The notes below the pieces were generated by a model. That model searched no databases. It saw only the letters and a list, made by a program, of their open reading frames with translations, and had not been told where the DNA came from. Shown in pieces: positions 45,101 to 57,100 of a DNA stretch of 64,000 nt (position 1 is the stretch's first letter; every line of letters starts with the position of its first letter). The position numbers were made by a program, and so were the translations under genes. Source of the DNA: Spisula solida (Eukaryota > Mollusca > Bivalvia > Venerida > Mactridae); assembly GCA_947247005.1 (NCBI GenBank), contig OX365948.1, forward strand, positions 2,418,001 to 2,482,000, read 5' to 3'.

Positions 45101-48100
45101 AAGGCTCGAATACTCTCCTTACTGATCTGTGGTCGCCCTATACAAGGTGCTTGTTCAGCTGTTATATAGTCTTCCCACGACACATCCGGTAAGTCTGGTG
45201 CAGTGATCGACCGCCGTCTCTCAAACTATGTAATACACAGGAAATCAGAAACTATTTTATGTAGAATAAGATAACCCATGATTTAACCATTTCACAAAAT
45301 TTCATGCCCACAAACAAAGAAGATTTTACAATTATCATTTAATATGTAAATATCTGTTGCTCAGTAAAGTAACAGGTAAAGTGAAGGACCTAGTAAATGG
45401 AAATAGGGATCTTTTCAACTCTTTTTATGCTAACCTTGAAATAATATTTATTTGACTAGGCTTTAATTAGTTGTGTATACATGTATTTATATACTGTCAA
45501 TTGAATGTTTTAATATATTGATAGCCATGTAAATCATAAAATGTACATGTTATATGTTGCAATAAATCAATCTATCTATTCAGGGATTTGTGACACACAA
45601 TCAACAGTTACTCTTAAAATCCCTAACAAGAAATGTTTGTAAAACACATATGCCCCTATGGCAGCCCAATAGTCAGAAATGGTGAAGGTCACAGTGACCT
45701 TGATCTTTGACCTCAAAATCAATAGGGGTCATCTACTGTTGATGGCCAACCTCCATGTAAAGTTTGAAGATCCTAGGGCAAAGCATTCTTGAATTATTGA
45801 ATGCAAACCATTTGGTCTGCTGACAGACAGACCAAATGACCGACATATGTGCAAAGCAATACTAGTAAACCCCCTCATCAAAGATAAAGTAAGGGGGGGA
45901 TAATAAAGCATATAGCATACGCCATGTCAGCATACGCCATGTCAGCATACGCCATGTCAAACATTAAACATCCTTTACCTCTTTATGGTCCCAAGAACCT
46001 TTTGTAAGATTTTCAACCATTGCTTTATTTTTCTGAATATCTTCCAGGCTTAAATGTTCTCGTCTGAAACAAGACATATACTCAGATAAAATCTTCCTTC
46101 ATATACAGGATACTTGCATACAAGTTTATGACCTATTCAAGAACTGCAAGCCTAGTTTCTCTTGGTTGAGAGGTGCATGTTAACTCACTTAAAGTCAAGT
46201 CATGTGCACACTTTTTTGTCTTGATGTAATAACTTTATACATCTAATCCTGTCAAGTGTGTAAACTGTTTGTCCTACTGTATAGTTAATGCAGATTATAA
46301 ATAAGCCATTGTCGACAATTTTAAAGCTATGTAGGTGCCATTGGCCCTAAAGCACTCACCTGATTACTAGCAGTTTAGGCCGAATCAGTTTTTGTTATGA
46401 TATATGACCTTAATATTTTATCTAGATTTTACAGTGACACACTTTGTGGTCAGGTTTAATAAAGATTAGGTAAAAAATGTGACCTCTAAAGCATAACAAG
46501 AGCTGTCCGCGAACAGCGCGCTCCACTATTCGCAACGCCATGCTGGGATAGTAAAATAATTATATATTCAAAACAAAATGCTTCATAACAGCAGCATTAC
46601 CCTCTGCTGTGTAGAGGTTGGGGCTTCTAAGTCGAAAAAGGGGGATAATTTGGACAAATTATGCAGGACCATTACCTACTTATGTGTAGGTCCTCTTGGT
46701 CATGAAGGTAAACAGATAAGCCTTTTTTAGTCCAAAAGTGGGCATAATTTCAACAAAATGCTAAATATTATCTTCTCCTGTTTAGGGGTTGGGGTCATGA
46801 TGGTGAACAAGTATGCAAAGTATCAAAGCAACATATTAATGCACTTTGAACATATTAAAGGTTAAAAAACCTGTACCTAAACTTTAACATTTGCATTTCT
46901 AAGTCCAAAAGGGGGCATAATTTCAACAAAATGCTTGATAGAGTTACCTACCCCTGTGTAGGGGTTGGGGTCATGATGGAGAACAAGTATCCATAGCAAT
47001 ATGTGAATGCACTTTGAAAATATAAGAGGTGAAAAAACCTGTACCTAAACTTTAACATTTGCACTAAGTTGAAAAAGGGGGCATAATTTCACTAAAATGC
47101 TTAATAGAGTTACCTACCCCTGTGTATGGGTTGGGGTCATGATGGTGAACAAGTATGTAAAGCAATATGTGAATGCGCTTTGAAAATATTAGAGGTTAAA
47201 AAACCTGTACTTAAACTTTAACATTTGCACTAAGTTGAAAAAGGGGGCATAATTTCACCAAAATGCTTAATAGAGTTACCTACCCCTGTGTATGGGTTGG
47301 GGTCATGATGGTGAACCAGTATGCAAAGTATCAAAGCAATATGTCCATGTACTATGAAGATATTAGAGGTTAAAAAACCTGTACCTAAACTTTAACATTT
47401 GCACTATTTGCACTAAGTAGAAAAAGGGGACATAATTTCAACAAAATGCCTGATAGAGTTACCTACTCCTGCATATGGGTCGGGGTCATGGTGGCAAACA
47501 AGTATGCAAAGTATGAAAGCAATATCTCAAAGGACTTAGAGAATATAAGAGGTTAAAAAACCTGTACCTTAACTTTAACAAGTGTTACGCCGACGCTGAT
47601 GCCGACGCTCGGGTGACTGCAATAGCTCCCTTTATTCTACGAATAGTGGAGCTAAAAAGGGTTTTTCTTTGATGTGACCTGGTGACTTAGTTTTTGACCC
47701 CAGATAACCCAGTTGCGAACTTGACATAGATTTGACAGAGGCATGCTTTGTGACCAAGTTTCATTAAGATTATGTCAAAAATGTGACCTCTAGAGTGTTA
47801 ACAATATTTTTCTTTGATGTGACCTTGTGACCTAGTTTTTTACCCCAGATGACCCAGTTGCAAACTTGACCTAGATTTGATAAAGACATACATTGTGACC
47901 AAGTTTCATTAAGATTATGTAAAAATGTGACCTCTAGAGTGTTAAGAAGATTTTTCATTGATGTGACCTAGTGACCTCATTTTTTACCCCAGATGACCCA
48001 ATTACGAACTTGACCTAGATTTCATAGAGACATACATTGTGATCATGTTCCATTAAGATTGTGTCAAAAATGTGACCTCTAGAGTGTTAACAATATTTTT

Positions 48101-51100
48101 CTTTGATGTGACCTGGTCACCTAGTTTTTGACCCCAGATGACCCAATTACGAACATGACCTAGATTTCATAGAGACATACATTGTGACCAAGTTTCATTT
48201 AAAGTATGTCAAAAATGTGACCTCTAGAGTGTTAACAAGGTTTTTCTTTGATGTGACCTGGTGACCTAGTTTTTGACCCCAGATGACCCAATTACGAACT
48301 TGACCTAGATTTCATAGAGACAAACATTGTGACCAAGTTTAAAAAAAAGATTTAGTGAAAACTATGACCTCTAGAGTGTTAACAGTCCAATTGTTGACGG
48401 TGGACGGCGCATGACGGACAAAAGGGTGATCACAATAGCTCACCTTGAGCACTTTGTGCTCAGGTGAGCTAATAAGGACTGAACCTCGTCTTGAAAATTT
48501 CGTACAGGTCTGTACCATTTTATAGCCAAGTAACTGTAATTTAAGGAAGCATTGACCTTGACCCTTAAATCAATAGCCTTTGGGTCAAAATATGGGGTTA
48601 TAGAAATTTCAGGGGTCAAGGTCAAACAAAACCCCTGACAATAGTGTGTCAAGTCTGAATTACAAAATGAATGAAAACAGAATCTGACATGTAGTTAAAT
48701 GAAGAAAGTTATTTACAGAAATACTAGCATGATGTAAAAACACATTTACTTTCTACAAAATGATTACACATTAATGCCTACCTTTTCTTGGATTCTAAGT
48801 TGAGACCATTTACATGATAAAATTCGGCAGCAAAATCACCAACTGTCTCCTGCAGTAAAACATATCATTAATATAATTTTAAGAAATGTCATGATTGAAA
48901 TAAATTAAAACGTTTTCATCAATGTCTTAGAACAAATCCAAATAATACAGTGATTCTAATAATCCTATCTGCCCTACTTAATGTCCCTACACTAAACATT
49001 TCATAATAATGGCTCATTGCTGGCAGTTGCCGCAGATCATTATTATAAGAGCTTAAAATCTATAAAGTAAGTTACCACAAGTCATAACATTCTTATTTAG
49101 TACAATAACGAAAACACACAAAATATAATGAGAGCCAGTTTAAGTTGCAACATGCAATAACACACCTATTTTATATCTTTAATTTTTGAATGATTTCTGA
49201 CAATTTGTGTGAATTTTGACCTTGTCTTTTATCCAGAATCCTTGAAATTTAGTCCCCACAAAATGGAATTCTTCACTAAAACCTTGAAATTCTGTCCCAT
49301 TGAAATTAAATGATTTAATTCTTACTGTACAGTATAAAGTAAACTTATAATATCTTACAGTTTTATCCTCCCTGAATAACCAACCAGTTTGAGCTCTGGA
49401 AAATGTGATATTTTTGGTGGACATTTGTGCGGCCATGATGTCACTTCTCATCAATATATCAATCTCTTCTTGTATCTCTAACTCTGTCTCCTATACAAAT
49501 ATAAACAGTTTACTTCACAGGCTGGAATTGCATGGTAGTTTCGCGGTATTCCTGTATTCAATTATTCTGGTTTTGGGGTAGTTATGTATTTAACTGATTA
49601 ATGTTGTAGACCAGAACAAACACTATAGTAGTCATGTATTAAAAACTTCAGGTATTGCTGCAGTCATGCATTCAAATAGTTTTGTTTTCATATCAGTAAT
49701 CTATTCAATAAGACTGTTTTTGCAGTAATCAGATATCCTGGCTTCGTGGTAGTCAGAACACAGTTAAGATCAAATTATGCTGCAGTACTTGATGATAAAA
49801 AACAGTATGCATCCACACGTTGATTTACCTCATATCGAACTTTCTGGTATACTTTGAGCTTGTTATCCATCACAGTGAGGGCATCACCAGGAGGTGATTT
49901 ACCATCAAATACAAATGTTATATCACCGCGTTCCCATCGCATATCGTTAAAATCTACTAGTGTTGTGTCTAATCTGTAAATATCAACAATATTGTATGTT
50001 AAACAGGATAAATTGTACAAAATCTACAAACCACATAACATTTAAAACCAGTATATACAGTCAGGTCATGGTGTAACGACACCCGATATACTGACAAGCC
50101 CATTTATACTGACATCATTTTACAGGGAAAAATACTCCAAAATGCTCTTTGAATCAATTCAGTATACTATCGTATTTGTTACAATGACATTTTACTTGGG
50201 TATAAACAGCGTGGTTGTATCACTGAGGTATAGCTGCTTACAGCAGGTGGTTGTATCACTGAGGTATAGCTGCTTACAGCAGATGGTTGTATCACTGAGG
50301 TATGGCTGCTTACAGCAGGTGGTTGTATCACTGAGGTATAGCTGCTTACAGCAGGTGGTTGTATCACTGAGGTATAGCTGCTTACAGCAGATGGTTGTAT
50401 CACTGAGGTATAGCTGCTTACAGCAGGTGGTTGTATCACTGAGGTATAGCTGCTTACAGCAGGTGGTTGTATCACTGAGGTATGGCTGCTTACAGCAGGT
50501 GGTTGTATCACTGAGGTATGGCTGCTTACAGCAGGTGGTTGCATCACTGAGGTATGGCTGCTTACAGCAGGTGGTTGTATCACTGAGGTATGACAGCAGG
50601 TGGTTGTATCACTGAGGTATGGCTGCTTACAGCAGGTGGTTGTATCACTGAGGTATGGCTGCTTACAGCAGGTGGTTGTATCACTGAGGTATGACAGCAG
50701 GTGGTTGTATCACTGAGGTATGGCTGCTTACAGCAGATGGTTGTATCACTGAGGTATAGCTGCTTACAGCAGGTGGTTGTATCACTGAGGTATGGCTGCT
50801 TACAGCAGGTGGTTGTATCACTGAGGTATGACAGCAGGTGGTTGTATCACTGAGGTATGGCTGCTTACAGCAGATGGTTGTATCACTGAGGTATGGCTGC
50901 TTACAGCAGGTGGTTGTATCACTGAGGTATGACAGCAGGTGGTTGTATCACTGAGGTATGGTTGCTTACAGCAGATGGTTGTATCACTGAGGTATGGCTG
51001 CTTACAGCAGGTGGTTGTATCACTGAGGTATGGCTGGTTACAGCAGGTGGTTGTATCACTGAGGTATGGTTGCTTACAGCAGGTGGTTGTATCACTGAGG

Positions 51101-54100
51101 TATGGTTGCTTACAGCAGGTGGTTGTATCACTGAGGTATGGCTGCTTACAGCAGATGGTTGTATCACTGAGGTATGGTTGCTTACAGCAGGTGGTTGTAT
51201 CACTGAGGTATGGCTGCTTACAGCAGGTGGTTGTATCACTGAGGTATGACAGCAGGTGGTTGTATCACTGAGGTATGGCTGCTTACAGCAGGTGGTTGTA
51301 TCACTGAGGTATGGCTGCTTACAGCAGGTGGTTGTATCACTGAGGTATGGCTGGTTACAGCAGGTGGTTGTATCACTGAGGTTTGGCTGGTTACAGCAGG
51401 TGGTTGTATCACTGAGGTATAGCTGCTTACAGCAGGTGGTTGTATCACTGAGGTATGGCTGCTTACAGCAGGTGGTTGTATCACTAAGGTATGGCTGCTT
51501 ACAGCAGGTGGTTGTATCACTAAGGTATGGCTGCTTACAGCAGGTGGTTGTATCACTGAGGTATGGTTGCTTACAGCAGGTGGTTGTATCACTGAGGTAT
51601 AGCTGCTTACAGCAGGTGGTTGTATCACTGAGGTATGGCTGCTTACAGCAGGTGGTTGTATCACTGAGGTATAGCTGCTTACAGCAGGTGGTTGTATCAC
51701 TGAGGTATGGTTGCTTACAGCAGGTGGTTGTATCACTAAGGTATGGCTGCTTACAGCAGGTGGTTCTCAGGTGAGAACTAATAATAACTAGAAAGGTTTT
51801 GATACAAAATGTTGGTCTCCAACAACCGGCAAAAATCTGACATAAAATGCCTGACAATGTTGCACAACTAGGCTTGGTACCAACTATTCATGTGATGTTT
51901 TATTGAAATCAGACCAATGGTTAAGGAGAACTAGCAGGGACATCCATCCAGCACAATATCAATATGTCCCCTCCCCCCTACTATATGTTGGAGATACAGT
52001 GTTAAATCAATCAAGTTTCAATATGTCTCCCCCACTTTATATCGGAGATACAGCGTTAAAGCAGTCAAGTATCAATATCAGTATAACCTTGGTAAAATAG
52101 AACAGGTGCTTGTTTAATTATGAAACTTTTTAATTAGGGTGACACTAATGACACATGTTTGACTGTACACATTTTGTAAAAAGGTTTATGTTTATTGTCA
52201 TGTAAACACCAGATGTAAATACATCTATGATCCGTTCATCAGGGTACTTAGATACTGACATCAAGTCTACAGTTAATTTTTGTGTAACTGAAACTTTTGT
52301 CAGTTAATGAGCTGTTCAAAACCATGCATTTTCATAAATTTTGCGTCTAAATATTAGGTATTTTGATAAAACAGAACCCAGCTAAATACACATGGTAGAT
52401 AATTGATACCGGCACTCTTATAATTATGTCACTTATCAAGGATATAAAAACAAGAAATGATTCAGAATATTGTCAGTGCATGTCAAACCCAACTTGAAGT
52501 ATGTAAATACATACCGGTACAATGGGGCTAAAAGTAAAATATTGATTATTTTTCCTTCCCAACCTAAAATATTTGTTTACCCTACCCTACCCTACCCTAC
52601 CCTACCCTACCCTACCCTACCCTACCCTACCCTACCCTACCCTACCCTACCCTACCCTACCCTACCCTACCCTACCCTACCCTACCCTACCCTACCCTAC
52701 CCTACCCTACCCTACCCTACCCTACCCTACCCTACCCTACCCTACCCTACCCTACCCTACCCTACCCTACCCTACCCTACCCTACCCTACCCTACCCTAC
52801 CCTACCCTACCCTACCCTACCCTACCCTACCCTACCCTACCCTACCCTACCCTACCCTACCCTACCCTACCCTACCCTACCCTACCCTACCTACCATACC
52901 CAAATTGGCCAGGGTCGGGATGGGGAAACAAACAATATTTTATTTTTGGCCTAGTCTATTGACAGAATGAATCATATTACATTCTACCCACGCATTTCAT
53001 CTAAATATTTTATTCATAACTGAAATGAAATTATCAAGCAAGGTTATCAAGTACCGGTAAATATGACTCTATGAAAATTGAAATTACATCAAGTGTATGT
53101 CATATACTACATGTATTTTGGTAGGTTATATTGTCTAATTCAACGTAACTCATCAGATATGATATACCCCAAAGTAAATCATATATCTAGCTAAATAACT
53201 GTACTTGTAACAATTACCTTATATTTGATCCCTTTTTGTGAATTTTGCATAAATCTGATGGCAGAATCCTGGACACCAAAGGTACTGAAACAAAAATAAT
53301 GTTTCTGACAATCTACAGTGTATTTGAGCATTTGGTAAATACAAAATCAAAGTTATAAGGATAGAACAATCACCCTGGGGGTCAAATTCAACCAGAAATT
53401 CTCAAACAAGAAGTAGTCTGGCTGATCACATAGTCAACTGACTGATTATCAGAAGTCATATGACCAAGTGACCTAAGACACCTTACAAAGCAAAGTTTAT
53501 TTGGCACCCTGTTATCGGGTTGATATTGCCAGAAGTGACTGGATAGAAGGATTTATATTATTATGGTTACTAGGGACGTTAAAAAATAAACAGTACTGGG
53601 GCCCTCAAAGGTACAGTTTTAAATATTATACAAGTATTATTAAATAACATTGAATCGGAATTCAAATACAAAAATTGGATATCTGATTTATCGAGTTACA
53701 CTATCACGTTCGCTCATAACAGTCAATTTTGAAACCATGGTAACATGCACCCAGCGCAGCCCACCAATAACCAATGATGGTGATTACGTAATACTGTGTA
53801 TCTTTAATACTGTCATATTGTTAGTTTTCAAATTTCGCCATGACATTGCATGTTACATTTTGGACAATGTCTGCAAACATGACGAGATTTGGACGTTAGG
53901 TACTGAAATAAACAGAAGTTGAACTCCAAGAGTAACAATATCGTGAAGCAAAAGTAACGTCACCAGAACCTAAGGAAAAACGGACAAACGCCAAGTTCTG
54001 TCAACAGCAAGATGATTATGTCCTCTGAATCGTATGAAATTATCGTAACTACATTTGGGAAAAAGTTCTGCGAGTCGTTTTTCAGTTTCATAATGGCACA

Positions 54101-57100
54101 AATGCTTTAATGATAACTGTTCAGCTTTGAAAGACAGGGAAGTAAAACGATTCATAAACGTTTGTGACTTCAGTTACGGAGACATTTTCATAAACCCAAT
54201 GTTTCATGGTACAAATCCCGGACCAGGTATTCGATGTAAGATCCGGGAAAATATGTGTGATTCTCACCAAAGTTTTACTTGAGTGGCTCAATTGTGTAAA
54301 TCTGTATGTCTAACGTATGATGATTTATGAAAATGATATTCCATTTACTTGCAAGCGTTCTTGGGTCAACAACTACTTGAACGATTATTCTATCAATTAT
54401 ATAGTACTGTATACGTATTATATGCCTAATTTTGTTCACTATACTATGTTATTTAATGCTTACTGATGAGATATGGCGTTCTATCAGTGAAATAAAACTT
54501 ATATCAGTCACTGGTTATCACCTACAATGTGACTGATATAAGCTCCGCCCCCTCACAGGGACTACTTTAATTTACCAAAATCTCAACACTAAAATGTCTG
54601 TAACTTTTTTATTACTGAACGGAAACATGTCATGTGGGGGTTTTTATTCTTAGTTAGACCATTTCCTACAAGTTGGTGTATAATTTAATGCAAAATTCTC
54701 AAAAAAGTCGTTTTCACTTATACACCATAATCCAAGATGGCGGATTTTGAAGTGAAAAATATGAATGGAATAGCATATTCATACGTAGCCTAACTACAGT
54801 GGTAATTTGGCATAAATAGTACCAGTTTTGACACCATATAAGCATTAAATAAATAGAATATTTGTTTGTTTTGATTGAATATGGTTAATATCTCATCTTG
54901 TAGTGATAAAATTTTAATATTTTCACTCGCGCTACGCGCTCTTGAAAATATTGAATTTTATCACTACACGATGAGATATAAACCATATTCAATCAAAACA
55001 AACAAATATCCTCTATTTATTTTGCTGCATGTAAAATCACTTCAATACAGTTCTACAGATTTATCTATATAATATTGTTAATATGTATATACTTTGTGTA
55101 TGGGCTGGAGGCCTTTTGTACATTAGATATTTGAAATTGAGTGGTTCAGTGTGGTACAGGAATGCATTCATCACCATTTATCACTATAAACATTGTATTT
55201 CATAGCCCTATGCAAAGCACTAACGCCGTGTAAAACAGGGCAACCTCATTTTGTGGGCCGGGTCAGCGTTAGTGACCTTGTTTAGTCACCTGTAACACTC
55301 GGACAGCGTAATTGTTTTTGTTCATAATTTTACTGTATATAGTAAAAGGGTTCCGATTTCTGACAGTATATAAATAGAGGCTATTTGTTTGTTTTGATTG
55401 AATATGGTTTATATATCATCATGCAGTGATAAAATTCAATATTTACAAGAGCGCGTAGCGCCAGTGATGATATTAAAATTTTATCACTACCAGATGAGAT
55501 ACTAACCATATTCAATCAAAACAAATATTCTATTTATTTAATGCTTATCTAGTGTCAAAACTGGTACTATTTATGCCAAATTACCACTGTGGTTAAACTG
55601 CGTATGAGTATGTTATTGCATTCATATTTTTCAATTAAAAATCTGCCCTCTTGGATTATGGTGAATATGTGAAAACGCCTTTTTTGAGAATTTTGCATCA
55701 AATCATACACCAACTTGTAGGAAATTGTCTAACTAAGAATAAAAAACCCAACATGTTTATGTTCAGTAATAAAAAGTTACGGACAGTTTAGAATTGAGTT
55801 TTTGGTAAAATTAAAGTAGTCCCAAATGGGGGGGCGGAGCTTATATCAGTCACAATGTGAGTGATAACCAGTGACTGATATAGGTTTTCTTTTACTGATA
55901 GAACTCCATATCTCATCAGTTAGCATTATTAAATACAGGATATTTGTTTGTTTTGATTGAATATGGTTTATATATCATCAAGTAGTGATAAAATTCAATA
56001 TTTACAAGAGCTCGTAGCGCCAGTGATAATATTAAAATTTTATCACTACAAGATGAGATATTAACCATATTCAATCCAAACAAACAAATATTCTATTTAT
56101 TTAATGCATATCTGATGTCAAAACTGGTACTATTTATGCCAAATTACCACTGTGGTTAGGCTGCTTATGAATATGTTATTCTATTCCTATTTTTCCTATT
56201 TATTTCAGTCACATTGTAGGTGATAACCAACTTGAATGATATAGGTTTTATTTCACTGATGGAACTCCATATCTAATCAGTTAGCATTAAATATTTTGAT
56301 TTATTCTGTTTAACCATGCAGGTTTTGTGACAATAGTCCTGATTATTTTTTAATGTCCTAAGTATTGGAAAGTATATATAAGACAGTTTATACTAAGTAC
56401 TGCTTGATTTATTCTTATGATTCAAATAATGTTGATTTTGGACCAAATTAAAATAAACATAATTATATAATATATAGACATAATTTGGATTACTGTAAAA
56501 TCATTTAATTTCAAACGGACAAAATTTTGTGATTTTGGTAAAAAAGACCATAAATTTTTACTTATACTTTCAAGGATTTTGGATTTCATGAAAAATGGCA
56601 AAGTCAAAATATGCACATTCAAATGATCAGAAATCATTCAAAAATCAAACAGATATAATATTTGTTTAATTAAATGTTGATTTACGCAAATAAACAACCA
56701 AAAATCCAAGGCATATACATGTAACCTGACTCAATTTAAGCATGTATGGGAGCCACTGTAAACTTGACATATTTAATGGTATAATTATTCATTGGGGATT
56801 TGATTTTGTGGTTGAGGTCATCCAAGAAATTGAATCTCTCACTAATATTAATGATTTTACAGTAATAGACAAACAGCAGTTACCCCAACTGTGAAAATCC
56901 CACTTGAGTTCCAGGTAAAAATCCCCAATATCCTGTAATGCCTGTATGAGAGCTGGTCGTCGTATATCTAGTTGTTCCCGGGATTGTTGTTTTAGTTTCT
57001 TTAGTAACGAACATACTGCAATAAGATATAACATTCTATAGAACATACTGCAATAAGATATAACATTCTATAGAACATACTGCAATAAGATATAACATTC

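Noticed and set aside
50142..51857. Long repetitive ORFs on both strands (up to 312 codons)
   Set aside because: The 36-bp unit is open in several frames. The sequence is intronic to ANKRD13C.
52578..52890. Interstitial telomere
   Set aside because: The repeat is a pentamer, not TTAGGG, and it is flanked by unique intronic sequence.
52470..52970. Pro/Tyr/Leu repeat proteins
   Set aside because: Translation of the CCCTA pentamer (five residues per 15 bp), not a gene.
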